This document shows positions 1 through 8,546 of a stretch of DNA of 64,000 bases, one piece after another. The DNA lies in NCBI RefSeq assembly GCF_900103785.1, contig NZ_FNHE01000003.1:62001-126000 (forward strand). The letters are read 5' to 3'. The stretch's first letter is position 1. Each line of letters starts with the position of its first letter. The notes below the pieces were generated by a model. It had not been told where the DNA came from and searched no databases. It worked only from the letters and a program-made list of their open reading frames with translations. The DNA is from Geodermatophilus siccatus. Its GTDB lineage: Bacteria > Actinomycetota > Actinomycetes > Mycobacteriales > Geodermatophilaceae. The position numbers and the translations under genes are program-made.

Positions 1-11
1 GGCCCGGCCGT

Positions 12-686
12 TCAGACGGGCGTGGCGCCCGAGCAGAGCGCGTCCGTGGAGCCGTCGGACCGGAGTGCGCGCACCAGTTCCTCGGACAGTTCCTGCCACT
101 GCTGGTACAGCTCCGGGTATCCGGAGCGCTGGACGGCTTGCGCGACCTCCGTCAGCCGGCCGCTCTCCCATCCCGGGATCCGGACGAGGTGGTCGTAGAA
201 CCTGCCGGCGGCGTAGACGGGGTCCTGCACCTGCTCCGGCGTCCCCCACCCCTGCGAGGGGCGCTGCTGGAAAAGGCCGAGGGAGTCCCGGTCGCCGTAG
301 TCGAGGTTGCGCAGCCGTGACTCCTGCATCGCCGTGGCCAGGGCGATGACGACGGCCCGCTCCGGAAGTCCACGTTCGTAGCCGACCTGCGCGATGGTCT
401 GCGCGTTGCCGATCTGCTCACCGGTGAGCCGCACGCCGGTCACCGGCAGCGTGCACTCCGCGGTCGCCATCGGGACGTCCTCCCCGTCGGCGTGGACCGA
501 GAGCGCGACGAGCGCGACCACGGCCAGCACCGCCGCGAGCCACCCCCAGGACGCCGCGGTCTGCGCGGGTCCACGGCGGACCGGTGCGCGCCGTCCGGAC
601 GAGCGGGGCCGGGCGGTGGGGCGACGCGCCGGCGGCCGGCGCGCGGACGTGGTCCGCCGTGCCGTCGCGGTGCGTGTGCTGCTCAT
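12..686 (-). CDS. Membrane-anchored lysozyme-fold-like protein
   Basis: This encodes 224 residues. The first 45 are rich in Arg, Ala and Pro and look cytoplasmic. One membrane helix follows at about residues 47-63, and the rest should lie outside the cell. The outer part carries AMQESRL followed by SLGLFQQRPSQGWG, which resembles the catalytic-Glu and GLFQ motifs of the lytic transglycosylase (SLT) fold. Muralytic activity is an inference. Homologues are sometimes misnamed heavy-metal transporters. I chose the ATG at 686 because a TACAGT -10 box sits 8 bp upstream; a longer in-frame ORF to 827 begins with low-complexity sequence and is unlikely. Confidence 0.7.
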   Translation of the reverse strand: MSSTRTATARRTTSARRPPARRPTARPRSSGRRAPVRRGPAQTAASWGWLAAVLAVVALVALSVHADGEDVPMATAECTLPVTGVRLTGEQIGNAQTIAQVGYERGLPERAVVIALATAMQESRLRNLDYGDRDSLGLFQQRPSQGWGTPEQVQDPVYAAGRFYDHLVRIPGWESGRLTEVAQAVQRSGYPELYQQWQELSEELVRALRSDGSTDALCSGATPV

Positions 687-694
687 CGTCCGCG

Positions 695-700
695 ACTGTA
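695..700 (-). promoter_or_regulatory. Putative -10 box of a leaderless transcript
   Basis: On the minus strand TACAGT lies 8 bp before the ATG at 686. It is one of about nine genes here with this geometry. Confidence 0.4.
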
Positions 701-823
701 GGGCCGGATCCTGGACGGGTCCTGGACCGGCGCACGAGGTGTCGGCCCCGGTGACGTGCTGGAACGGCAATCCTCCAGGGGTCCCGCGCCGAGCTCGCGA
801 GGCGTGGGGTGGAGGGTGGCCCC

Positions 824-1798
824 TCAATTGCTGTGCAGCGCCGCGTTCAGCTCGCCCCAGGTGCCCGTCCGCGGCAGGGCCTCCAGCGCGCCGGAGACCG
901 AGTTGCGGCGGAACAGCAGCCCGTCCCGCCCGGAGAGCTCGGCGGCCTTCACCACCGAGCCGTCGGGCAGGGTCACCCGCGAGCCGGCGGTCACGTAGCA
1001 GCCGGCCTCCACGACGCAGTTGTCGCCGAGGGAGATGCCGATGCCCGCGTTGGCGCCCAGCAGGCAGCCCGAGCCGATCGAGACGACCTGCTTCCCGCCG
1101 CCGGACAGGGTGCCCATGATCGAGGCGCCGCCGCCGATGTCGCTGTCGGGGCCGACGACGACGCCCGCGCTGATCCGGCCCTCGACCATCGACGGCCCGA
1201 GCGTGCCGGCGTTGTAGTTGACGAAGCCCTCGTGCATGACCGTCGTCCCCTCGGCGAGGTGGGCGCCCAGCCGCACCCGGTCGCCGTCCGCGATGCGGAC
1301 GCCGGAGGGGATCACGTAGTCGACCATCCGCGGGAACTTGTCGACGCCGTGGACGGTGACCTGCCCGTGCGCGGCGCGCAGCCGGTGCGGGTTGAAGGAG
1401 GCGGCCTCGACCGGGCCGACGCTGGTCCAGGCGACGTTGGTGAGCAGACCGAAGACGCCGTCCATGTTGATGCCGCGGGGCTGCACCAGCCGGTGGGAGA
1501 GCAGGTGCAGCCGCAGCCAGACGTCGTGGGTGTCGGCCGGCGGTGCGGACAGGTCCGCGATGACCGTCCGGACGGCGACCACCTCCACGCCGCGTGACTC
1601 GTCGCTGCGCACCAGCCCGCCGTAGTCGGGGCCGAGCTCGCCGGAGATCTCGAGCGCGCCCAGGCGGGTGGTGCCGGTCCCGGCGCCCTCGGGCGCGCCG
1701 AGCCGCGGCTCGGGGTACCAGGTGTCGAGCACCGTCCCGGCGCGGGTGACGGTGGCCAGACCGGCGGCGACGGCGGAGAGCGGGGCGGAGTCGGTCAC
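824..1798 (-). CDS. dapD: Tetrahydrodipicolinate N-succinyltransferase
   Basis: DapD transfers succinate from succinyl-CoA to tetrahydrodipicolinate in the succinylase branch of lysine and meso-diaminopimelate synthesis. The 324 residues match the actinobacterial DapD length of about 317. The N-terminal part contains [20 protein letters not shown], and the C-terminal half is a left-handed beta-helix of hexapeptide repeats rich in Gly and Val (about residues 170-280). It faces dapE, the later pathway step. The GTG at 1798 is supported by TAGCGT exactly 7 bp upstream, which suggests a leaderless mRNA. An in-frame ORF runs on to 3079 opposite dapE but is a shadow. Confidence 0.93.
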   Translation of the reverse strand: MTDSAPLSAVAAGLATVTRAGTVLDTWYPEPRLGAPEGAGTGTTRLGALEISGELGPDYGGLVRSDESRGVEVVAVRTVIADLSAPPADTHDVWLRLHLLSHRLVQPRGINMDGVFGLLTNVAWTSVGPVEAASFNPHRLRAAHGQVTVHGVDKFPRMVDYVIPSGVRIADGDRVRLGAHLAEGTTVMHEGFVNYNAGTLGPSMVEGRISAGVVVGPDSDIGGGASIMGTLSGGGKQVVSIGSGCLLGANAGIGISLGDNCVVEAGCYVTAGSRVTLPDGSVVKAAELSGRDGLLFRRNSVSGALEALPRTGTWGELNAALHSN

Positions 1799-1805
1799 GG
1801 GGACG

Positions 1806-1811
1806 ACGCTA
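1806..1811 (-). promoter_or_regulatory. dapD -10 box (leaderless)
   Basis: On the minus strand TAGCGT is followed by 7 bp and the GTG start of dapD. No ribosome-binding site is present, as expected for a leaderless mRNA. The divergent dapD-dapE gap (1799-2035) otherwise shows only GC-rich sequence. Confidence 0.5.
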
Positions 1812-2021
1812 CCGAGCGCCGGTCCCGTGCTGCCGACTCGGTCGGGAGCCGGGTGCCCGGCCCCGTGCACCCTCGACCGTCCGCTCCCGCTGCCCACCAT
1901 GAGGGGCAGGGGGAGAGGTCCCCGGGAGACAGGAGTGCCCGCCCGGCCGGCTGTGGTGAACGGTGGGTGACGGGCCGGTGCCGCTGGGCGCGCTTCGGCG
2001 GCTCGGCCGTGGCGCCGCCCG

Positions 2022-2027
2022 TAGGCT
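2022..2027 (+). promoter_or_regulatory. dapE -10 box (leaderless)
   Basis: TAGGCT lies 8 bp before the GTG start of dapE and no Shine-Dalgarno sequence intervenes. No convincing -35 box is visible 17 bp upstream. Confidence 0.45.
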
Positions 2028-2035
2028 CGGGAGTC

Positions 2036-3160
2036 GTGACCGACCTGCCTCCGCTGGACCCCGCGGCCGACGTCCTCACGCTCACCCGCGCGCTGGTCGA
2101 CGCCCCGTCGGTGTCCGGCGGGGAGGGCCCCCTCGCAGACGTCGTCGAGGCGGCGCTGCGGGCGCTCGGCGGCCTGGAGGTCGAGCGGGTCGGCGACGCC
2201 GTCCTCGCGCGGACCAACCTCGGCCGGCCCACCCGGGTGGTCCTCGCCGGTCACCTGGACACCGTGCCGATCGCCGGCAACGTCCCCAGCCGGCTCGACG
2301 AGGGCACCGGCCGGCTCTACGGCTGCGGCACCAGCGACATGAAGGCCGGCGACGCGGTGATGCTGCGGCTGGCCGGGCGCTTCGGCGTCCCCGGCGCCGA
2401 GCCCGCGCACGACCTGACGTTCGTCTTCTACGACAACGAGGAGGTCGAGGCCGTGAAGAACGGCCTCGGCCGGGTGGCGCGGGAGCGCCGCGGCTGGCTC
2501 TACGGCGACCTGGCGATCCTGCTCGAGCCGACCGACGGCGAGATCGAGGGCGGCTGCCAGGGCACCCTGCGGGCGGTGCTGGAGGTCCCCGGCCGGCGCG
2601 CCCACAGCGCCCGCAGCTGGCTCGGCGTCAACGCGATCCACGGCGCGGCCGGCATCCTCGCCACCCTCGCGGCCTACGAGGCGCGGCGGGTCGACATCGA
2701 CGGCTGCGTCTACCGCGAGGGCCTCAACGCCGTCCGCATCGAGGGCGGGGTGGCCGGCAACGTCGTCCCGGACGCCTGCACGGTGACGGTCAACCTCCGC
2801 TACGCCCCCGACCGGGACGAGGACGCCGCCGAGGCGCACGTCCGCGAGGTCTTCGCCGACGCGCTCGCCGCGGGGGCGACGCTGACCGTCGTCGACAACG
2901 CGGGCGGGGCGCTGCCGGGGCTGTCCGAGCCCGCGGCCGCGGCCTTCGTCGCCGCCGTCGGCCGCCCGGCGCGGGCCAAGCTCGGCTGGACCGACGTCGC
3001 CCGCTTCGCCGCGTTCGGCATCCCGGCCCTCAACTACGGCCCCGGGGACCCGCAGCTGGCCCACACCCGCGAGGAGCACGTCCTCGTCGACCGGCTGCAG
3101 CCGGCCGAGGACGCGCTCGTCGCCTACCTGTCGACGCCCACGGACCAGGAGCGCGCATGA
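2036..3160 (+). CDS. dapE: Succinyl-diaminopimelate desuccinylase
   Basis: DapE is a dinuclear zinc M20-family hydrolase that removes succinate from N-succinyl-LL-diaminopimelate. The 374 residues fit the family. The metal-site motif GHLDTVP is near residue 72, the DMKAGDAV block follows, and DNEEVEA supplies the catalytic Glu pair. The dimerisation lid domain lies in the middle. The GTG at 2036 is chosen over upstream in-frame starts because the -10 box is close and the VTDLPPLDP start matches family N-termini. It diverges from dapD and overlaps the next gene by ATGA at 3157-3160, so the two are probably co-translated. Confidence 0.93.
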   Translation: MTDLPPLDPAADVLTLTRALVDAPSVSGGEGPLADVVEAALRALGGLEVERVGDAVLARTNLGRPTRVVLAGHLDTVPIAGNVPSRLDEGTGRLYGCGTSDMKAGDAVMLRLAGRFGVPGAEPAHDLTFVFYDNEEVEAVKNGLGRVARERRGWLYGDLAILLEPTDGEIEGGCQGTLRAVLEVPGRRAHSARSWLGVNAIHGAAGILATLAAYEARRVDIDGCVYREGLNAVRIEGGVAGNVVPDACTVTVNLRYAPDRDEDAAEAHVREVFADALAAGATLTVVDNAGGALPGLSEPAAAAFVAAVGRPARAKLGWTDVARFAAFGIPALNYGPGDPQLAHTREEHVLVDRLQPAEDALVAYLSTPTDQERA

Positions 3161-3999
3161 CCACCACGCCCGAGCCGGCCAACGCCCGCAAGCCGCGGCC
3201 CACCCGCCACCGGGGCCCGGTGATGCTGCGTGGCGGCGAGCCGGACCCGCGCACCCACGACGGGACGACGACCGACCAGCGGCTGCTCGACCGGCGCGGG
3301 CCGACCGACTGGGTGCACACCGATCCGTGGCGGGTGCTCCGCATCCAGAGCGAGTTCGTCGAGGGCTTCGGGCTGCTGGCCGAGCTGCCCCGCGCGGTGA
3401 GCGTGTTCGGCAGCGCCCGCACCCCGCAGGACTCGCCGCACTACGCCTCGGGCGTGGCGATCGGCGCGGCGTTGGCCGAGGCCGGGTACGCGGTGATCAC
3501 CGGCGGTGGCCCGGGCGCGATGGAGGCGGCCAACCGCGGCGCGTCGGAGGCCGGCGGGCTCTCGGTCGGTCTGGGCATCGAGCTGCCGTTCGAGCAGGAG
3601 CTCAACGAGTGGGTCGACGTCGGCATCGCGTTCCGCTACTTCTTCGTCCGCAAGACGATGTTCGTGAAGTACGCGCAGGCCTTCGTCATCCTGCCCGGCG
3701 GGTTCGGCACCCTCGACGAGCTGTTCGAGGCGCTGACCCTGGTGCAGACCCGCAAGGTGACCCGCTTCCCGGTGGTGCTGTTCGGGTCGGAGTACTGGTC
3801 GGGGCTGGTCGACTGGCTGCGGACGACGATGGTGCCCGCGGCCACCATCAAGGACACCGACCTGGACCTGTTCACGGTGACCGACGACGTCGACGAGGTC
3901 GTGCGGATCGTGCAGGAGGCCGAGAAGGCGCGGCAGGCCGGCGACAACGGCGGCGGGATGCGCGCGCTGCCGGTCGACGACGCCCCCAGTGACGCGTGA
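3157..3999 (+). CDS. LOG-family nucleotide phosphoribohydrolase-like protein
   Basis: This 280-residue protein belongs to the LOG (Lonely Guy) / TIGR00730 family, whose members release cytokinin-type bases or cleave nucleoside monophosphates. The nucleotide-binding [16 protein letters not shown] and catalytic [12 protein letters not shown] motifs are both intact. The first 60 residues are a polar, Pro- and Arg-rich extension, as in the larger actinobacterial members. The start ATG overlaps the dapE stop, so the genes form an operon. The same neighbour order occurs at mycobacterial dapE (Rv1205 region). The true substrate in bacteria of this group is uncertain. Confidence 0.88.
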   Translation: MTTTPEPANARKPRPTRHRGPVMLRGGEPDPRTHDGTTTDQRLLDRRGPTDWVHTDPWRVLRIQSEFVEGFGLLAELPRAVSVFGSARTPQDSPHYASGVAIGAALAEAGYAVITGGGPGAMEAANRGASEAGGLSVGLGIELPFEQELNEWVDVGIAFRYFFVRKTMFVKYAQAFVILPGGFGTLDELFEALTLVQTRKVTRFPVVLFGSEYWSGLVDWLRTTMVPAATIKDTDLDLFTVTDDVDEVVRIVQEAEKARQAGDNGGGMRALPVDDAPSDA

Positions 4000-4047
4000 T
4001 GGCAGCCGGGGTGCGGCACCACGCCGGGGGAAGGGCCTGAGGTCGGG

Positions 4048-4413
4048 GTGCTCGAGGCGGTCGTCTTCGTCCTCACAGTCGCGGTGGTCGGCGGGCTGCT
4101 GTTCCTCGGCGGGTCGGTGCTGCTCGGCCGGGGGGAGACCCAGCCACCGGCCGATCCGGACCGCTCGCCGCTGGAGCTGCCCGAGGACCGGCCGGTCACC
4201 GCGGACGACGTCCGCGGGGCGCGCATGTCGGTGACCGTCCGGGGCTACCGGATGACCGAGGTCGACTGGCTGCTGGAGCAGTTGGCCCAGGCGCTCGAGG
4301 AGCGCGACGCGGAGGTCGCGGCGCTGCGCGCGCGGCTGGAGGAGGCCGGGCGGGCCGCGCCCGGTGCGGACGACGCCCCGGCGGGCGGGAACGGAGCGCG
4401 GACCGATGCGTGA
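4048..4413 (+). CDS. Small membrane protein with DivIVA-like domain
   Basis: This encodes 121 residues. A single helix at about residues 4-27 is followed by a short Pro-rich linker and then by VRGYRMTEVDWLLEQLAQAL, the characteristic DivIVA/Wag31-type repeat that starts a coiled coil. A charged coiled coil and Ala/Gly-rich tail close the protein. A polar or septal role is inferred from the domain only. It starts at a GTG at 4048, 48 bp after the LOG gene, and overlaps the next gene by 8 bp, which suggests one transcript from dapE onward. A related small protein sits in the same place in mycobacteria (Rv1209). Confidence 0.75.
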   Translation: MLEAVVFVLTVAVVGGLLFLGGSVLLGRGETQPPADPDRSPLELPEDRPVTADDVRGARMSVTVRGYRMTEVDWLLEQLAQALEERDAEVAALRARLEEAGRAAPGADDAPAGGNGARTDA

Positions 4414-4867
4414 GCTGGTGGAGCGGGTGGTCGTGGACGCCCCGCCGCAGCAGGTGTGGGCGGCGCTCACCGACTGGACCCGCCAGGGCGAGTGGATGCT
4501 GCTGACCGACGTCGAGGTCACCGGCGGGGACCCGCACGCGGTCGGCGGCCGGCTGGCGGCGCGCACCGGTCTGCCCGTGCGGGGACGGCGGCTGGGCGTG
4601 CTGGACACGATGGTCGTCACCGAGTGGGACCCGCCGCGGCGCGCCGTCGTCCAGCACACCGGCCGGATCGTGCGCGGGCCGGGCACCTTCGAGGTCACGC
4701 CGCAGGGCGCGGGCTCCCTCGTGACGTGGACCGAGCAGCTGTGGCTGCCCTTCGGGCTGCTCGGGCAGCTGGGCTGGCCGCTGGTGAAGCCGGCGGCGGT
4801 GGCCGGCGTCCGCCTCTCGCTCAAGCGCTTCGCCGACTTCGCCCGGCGCTACACCGGCCGCGCTTGA
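4406..4867 (+). CDS. SRPBCC-family (polyketide cyclase-like) protein
   Basis: This 153-residue protein has the START/SRPBCC helix-grip fold signature: an N-terminal ERVVVDAPPQQVWAALTDW strand-helix, a central beta sheet and a long C-terminal helix (residues about 125-150, SLKRFADFARRY). Such proteins bind hydrophobic ligands, and no specific ligand can be deduced. The ATG at 4406 overlaps the previous stop by 8 bp, so translation is probably coupled to the DivIVA-like gene. Confidence 0.75.
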   Translation: MRELVERVVVDAPPQQVWAALTDWTRQGEWMLLTDVEVTGGDPHAVGGRLAARTGLPVRGRRLGVLDTMVVTEWDPPRRAVVQHTGRIVRGPGTFEVTPQGAGSLVTWTEQLWLPFGLLGQLGWPLVKPAAVAGVRLSLKRFADFARRYTGRA

Positions 4868-4892
4868 CCCGGCCCCTGGGGCCGGTCCGAGG

Positions 4893-5726
4893 GTGACCGG
4901 TGTGGACGAGCACCTGCTGCGGGTCGGGGAGTTCCTGCGCCGGACCCGCCTGTCACCCAAGGCGCTGCGGCTCTACGGCGACCGCGGGCTGCTCGTGCCC
5001 GCGCGCGTCGACGGGCACTCCGGCCACCGCTGGTACGCCCTGGCCCAGGTGGCCCGCGCCCGGCTCGTCGGGCTGCTGCGCCAGGCGGACATGCCGCTCG
5101 CGCGGGTGCGGGAGGTGGTCGAGCTCGAGCCGGCGGACCGGCTGGCGGCGGTCGACCGCTGGTGGGCCGGCGTCGAGGACGACGTCGCGCGCCGGCGGGC
5201 GCTCGTCCGCTCCCTGCACCGGCGACTCGCCGGCGACGACGACCCCCCGGAGGCCCCCGTGCACGACGTCGCCCTGCGCACCACCGACGAGGCCGCGCTG
5301 CTGACCACGCATCGGCGGCTGACCGTCGAGGAGCTCGGCCCCTTCATCTCCGACGCCGCCCGTGTCCTCGAGGAGCACCTCGCGGCGTCGGGTGCGACCC
5401 GCGCCGGCGCGCTGCGGGTCGTCTACCACGGCATGGTCACCGCCGACAGCGACGGCCCGGTGGAGGTCGCCGTCCCGTTCTCCGGCACGGTGCGGCCGAC
5501 GGGGGAGCTGCGGCTGCGGCGGCAGCCGGCCGGCCGCGAGGCGGTCACCGTGCTGACCCGCGCCGAGGCGGAGTACCCCCGCCTCCTCGACGCCTACGAC
5601 GCCGTCGCCCGCTGGTGCGACGCCGCCGGGCTGGAGCGCACCGGCAGCCCCGTCGAGGTGTACCTCGGCGGCCGGGACGTCGCCCCCGACGAGCCGCACC
5701 TCGAGGTGGCCTGGCCGGTCAGCTGA
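4893..5726 (+). CDS. MerR-family regulator with GyrI-like effector domain
   Basis: The protein has 277 residues. The N-terminal winged helix (LLRVGEFLRRTRLSPKALRLYGDRGLL, in two parts around residues 7-35) is typical of MerR, followed by a linker helix. The C-terminal 150 residues resemble GyrI/BmrR multidrug-binding domains. It may sense a hydrophobic compound and act on nearby transport or SRPBCC genes, but no target is evident. A second GTG at 4902 is also possible. It is convergent with the next gene and their 3' ends overlap by 8 bp. Confidence 0.78.
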   Translation: MTGVDEHLLRVGEFLRRTRLSPKALRLYGDRGLLVPARVDGHSGHRWYALAQVARARLVGLLRQADMPLARVREVVELEPADRLAAVDRWWAGVEDDVARRRALVRSLHRRLAGDDDPPEAPVHDVALRTTDEAALLTTHRRLTVEELGPFISDAARVLEEHLAASGATRAGALRVVYHGMVTADSDGPVEVAVPFSGTVRPTGELRLRRQPAGREAVTVLTRAEAEYPRLLDAYDAVARWCDAAGLERTGSPVEVYLGGRDVAPDEPHLEVAWPVS

Positions 5727-6066
5727 GCGCGTCGCGCCGGGCGCGGGCGAAGGCCAGCGCCTCGCGCGCCAGCGGCAGGTCGGTGGCCGGCTCGCCGTCG
5801 GCCAGCGCGACCCACTCGCGGTAGGGCCGGCCCCGGCCGCCGAAGGGCCCGCCGCGCCCGTCGGCGAGCAGGGCGGCCACGCGGTCCTCGGGCAGCTTGA
5901 GCACCAGCGCGCCGCGCACCACCATCGCGAAGGCCGCGCCGTCGACCTTCAGCGCCCGCGACCCGAAGCGGCGCGGGGCGCCGGGCTCGGGGAGCGTCAC
6001 GTCCGGCTCGCCGGCGAGGGTGTCGACGAGGGCGGCGAGGCGGTCGGCGGCGTCCACGGAGGCCAT
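5719..6066 (-). CDS. TfoX N-terminal-like small protein
   Basis: This 115-residue protein contains FGSRALKVDGAAFAMVV and LVLKLPEDRVAAL, resembling the TfoX/Sxy N-terminal fold or YjbR-type small proteins. No catalytic residues are known for these. The ATG at 6066 is preferred over one at 6093 because homologous sequence begins there. Its 3' end overlaps the convergent MerR gene. A 68-bp palindrome lies just upstream of its start (6144-6211). Confidence 0.6.
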   Translation of the reverse strand: MASVDAADRLAALVDTLAGEPDVTLPEPGAPRRFGSRALKVDGAAFAMVVRGALVLKLPEDRVAALLADGRGGPFGGRGRPYREWVALADGEPATDLPLAREALAFARARRDALS

Positions 6067-6143
6067 CCCAGGCGGCTGCGGCCGGCGGCACAAGCCCTGC
6101 CCACCCGGCGCCGCTGTGCCGGTCGAGCCGTGCCCGCGCCGGT

Positions 6144-6211
6144 CGATCGTGGACCTGCGGTGGGGACGCGCCGCTGATCACCGGGGTGTCGCCACCACAG
6201 GTCCACGATCG
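6144..6211. repeat. 68-bp near-perfect palindrome (REP/MITE-like)
   Basis: The sequence is almost identical to its own reverse complement about the TGATCA centre at 6175-6180. The outer arms CGATCGTGGACCTG / CAGGTCCACGATCG are perfect. It sits between the 5' end of the TfoX-like gene and the 3' end of the ctaG-like gene, only 1 bp from the latter's stop. It could terminate the ctaG transcript. Length, symmetry and a second similar structure at 19887-19950 suggest a dispersed repeat. Confidence 0.7.
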
Positions 6212-6988
6212 TCACGGGACGGGGCGTGCGCCGAGAGGATCGACAGGGAGCGCGGCGCCGGGAGGACGGTCCAGCACGCGGTCGGCCGCCCGGACGGCGG
6301 CGCGGCTGGTGTACCAGCGCCGCCACAGCACCGCGGCGACCACCAGCGTGACGACGGTGCCGCCGTCCCACATCAGCCGCGCGCCCTCCGCGGCGTGCGC
6401 CACCCCGGGCAGGGGCGCGGCGTAGAGCCACTTCGCCAGGACGTCGTGGGCGGCCGCGCCGGCGGCCAGCGCGGCGGCGCGCACGCCGACCCCGCGGCGG
6501 TGCGGCGCCGGGTCGACGGCCAGCACCGCGGCGGTGGCCAGGTACCCGCTGACCAGCACGTGCAGCGCCACGAGCACGCCCAGGGCCGGGCGGTGGACGG
6601 CGGCGGCGTGCAGCCCGGTGCCGTAGAGCAACCAGAGCCCGGCGGCGTTGACCGGGACGGCGACCAGCGGGTCGCTCGCCCAGCGCAGCGGCGGGGTCCG
6701 CAGCAGGCGGGCCAGCCGCCGGGCCGCGCCGACCGGCAGCGACCGCAGCGCCAGGGTGACCGGGGCGGCCAGCACCAGCAGCAGCGGCGCCACCATGCCC
6801 AGCAGCAGGTGCCCGGCCATGTGGGTGCGCAGGTCGCCGTGGGCGGTCGACAGCACGCCGCCGGCCCCGGCCGCGGCCAGGCCGGTCAGCCAGGACGTCG
6901 TCCGCCGCACCGGCCAGGGCGTGCGCCAGCCGGCCGCCACGTACAGCGCGCCGGCGGCGAGCAGCGCCAGGACGGCGAGCCCGGTCAC
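6212..6988 (-). CDS. CtaG-like cytochrome c oxidase assembly protein
   Basis: This polytopic membrane protein of 258 residues has six or seven helices and fits the caa3-type CtaG family, which helps deliver copper to cytochrome oxidase. The HMAGHLLLGM helix holds two His residues typical of the family. A further His-rich helix (HVLVSGYL) and a cytoplasmic Arg-rich tail follow. The GTG start overlaps the preceding gene's stop (GTGA, 6985-6988), so it is translationally coupled to the DUF2243 gene. No oxidase subunit gene is in the window. Confidence 0.82.
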   Translation of the reverse strand: MTGLAVLALLAAGALYVAAGWRTPWPVRRTTSWLTGLAAAGAGGVLSTAHGDLRTHMAGHLLLGMVAPLLLVLAAPVTLALRSLPVGAARRLARLLRTPPLRWASDPLVAVPVNAAGLWLLYGTGLHAAAVHRPALGVLVALHVLVSGYLATAAVLAVDPAPHRRGVGVRAAALAAGAAAHDVLAKWLYAAPLPGVAHAAEGARLMWDGGTVVTLVVAAVLWRRWYTSRAAVRAADRVLDRPPGAALPVDPLGARPVP

Positions 6989-7437
6989 CGGGCCGGACGG
7001 GGGCGGGCGCGCAGCAGCAGCGCGGCACCGGCGGCGAGGAGGACGACGGCCGAGGCGTTCCACGCCACGTCGTAACCGGTCAGGTCGACGCCGTAGCGGA
7101 CCTGGTGCACCCGCAGCAGCTTGTGGTCGACCACGCCGTCGAAGAGCTGGAAGGCCCCCGCACCCAGGAGCACCAGCGCCCACCACCGGCGGACGTCGAG
7201 GGCGCCGCGCCGGCGGAGGTCGGCCAGCAGGGCCAGCCCGGCGACGACGGCGGAGAGCGTTGCCGCGTGCAGCAGGCCGTCGGAGACCAGGCCCGCGGTG
7301 CCCCCGGCGCGGTCGTAGAAGGAGTGCCAGGCCAGCAGCTGGTGGAAGACGATCTCGTCGACCGAGCCCATGAGGCCGGCGCCGAACAGCAGCCCCGAGG
7401 CCGCCAGCCGCCGTCCGGACGGGGGAGGAGCGCGCAC
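6985..7437 (-). CDS. DUF2243 membrane protein
   Basis: This 150-residue protein has about four helices. It carries GSVDEIVFHQLLAWHSFYD early and FDGVVDHKLLRVHQVRY later, the conserved His-bearing motifs of DUF2243. Function is unknown; it is often found beside CtaG, which hints at a copper or haem-copper oxidase role. The start at GTG 7437 is the best match to family N-termini. It heads the two-gene operon with ctaG and diverges from the EamA transporter across 85 bp. Confidence 0.75.
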   Translation of the reverse strand: MRAPPPSGRRLAASGLLFGAGLMGSVDEIVFHQLLAWHSFYDRAGGTAGLVSDGLLHAATLSAVVAGLALLADLRRRGALDVRRWWALVLLGAGAFQLFDGVVDHKLLRVHQVRYGVDLTGYDVAWNASAVVLLAAGAALLLRARPRPAR

Positions 7438-7522
7438 CGTCGGGCGGTGCCCGGTGCGAGGGCCGGGAAACGCCCGGGCAGGATGACGGGGTGCGGGAGT
7501 GCGGCGGGGTGCGGGGGCAGCG

Positions 7523-8428
7523 GTGAGCCGTCGGGGCTGGGGGTTGTTCCTGGCGATGTCGCTGATCTGGGGCGTGCCGTACCTGCTCATCAAGGTGGCC
7601 GTCGAGGAGCTGCCGCCGGTGGTCGTCGTCTTCGGCCGGTGCGTGCTCGGCGCGGCGCTGCTGCTGCCCTGGACGGTCGCCCGCGGCCAGCTGCGCCCGG
7701 CGCTGCGGCGCTGGCGGCCGCTGCTGGCCTTCACCGTGCTGGAGATGACCGGCCCGTGGCTGCTGCTGGCCTACGCCGAGCAGACGCTGTCGAGCTCGCT
7801 CACCGGCCTGCTCGTCGCCGGGGTGCCGTTCGTGGCCGCGCTGGCCGGCCGGCTGACCGGCGAGGAGGAGCGGCTCGGCCGCGTCCGGCTGCTCGGCATG
7901 GGTGTGGGCGTGGCCGGCATCGCCGTGCTGCTCGGCCTGGACGTCGAGGGCCTCGCGCCGCTGCCGCTGCTCGCGGTCGCGCTGGTCGTCGTCGGGTACG
8001 CCACCGCGCCGCTGGTCGTCAGCCGGGCGCTGCCCGACGTGCCGGGGGTGGCCGCCAGCGCGGTCGCGCTCACCGTCACCGCGGTGGTCTACGCGCCGTT
8101 CGCCGTCCCCCGGCTGGGGGAGGCGGCGCAGGCGCCGGTCGACGCGCTGCTGGCCGTGCTGGTCCTCGGGGTCGTGTGCACCGCCCTGGCGCTGGCGCTG
8201 TTCTTCGCCCTGATCCGCGAGGTCGGGCCGCAACGGGCGCTGGTCATCACCTTCCTCAACCCGGCGGTCGCGGTGCTGCTCGGCGTCCTGCTGCTCGACG
8301 AGCCGTTCACCCTCGGCCTCGCCGTCGGGCTGCCGGTCGTCGTGCTGGGCTGCGTCCTGGCCACCCGCCGCAGCGCGGTGCGCCCCGAGCGCTCGGAGCT
8401 GGGGGACGTGGACGCCGCCGTCCCCTGA
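7523..8428 (+). CDS. EamA/DMT-family transporter
   Basis: The protein has 301 residues and ten predicted helices in two EamA repeats, typical of drug/metabolite exporters. The first repeat opens with FLAMSLIWGVPYLLIKVAVE, and the second includes the conserved ALVITFLNPAVAVLLGVLLL-type helix pair, followed by a cytoplasmic tail. The GTG at 7523 is chosen over 7499 because the first helix then starts after a short polar stretch. The substrate cannot be told. Confidence 0.82.
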   Translation: MSRRGWGLFLAMSLIWGVPYLLIKVAVEELPPVVVVFGRCVLGAALLLPWTVARGQLRPALRRWRPLLAFTVLEMTGPWLLLAYAEQTLSSSLTGLLVAGVPFVAALAGRLTGEEERLGRVRLLGMGVGVAGIAVLLGLDVEGLAPLPLLAVALVVVGYATAPLVVSRALPDVPGVAASAVALTVTAVVYAPFAVPRLGEAAQAPVDALLAVLVLGVVCTALALALFFALIREVGPQRALVITFLNPAVAVLLGVLLLDEPFTLGLAVGLPVVVLGCVLATRRSAVRPERSELGDVDAAVP

Positions 8429-8546
8429 GTCCCCCCGTCCGAGTGGGCCGTCGTCGAGCTCGGCTCAAGCAATGCCGCGGTGCGTGTCGAGGACGACTCC
8501 GGCACCCGCCGGTCCGCGGGCGCCTCCGGGAGGAGGGACGCGACAG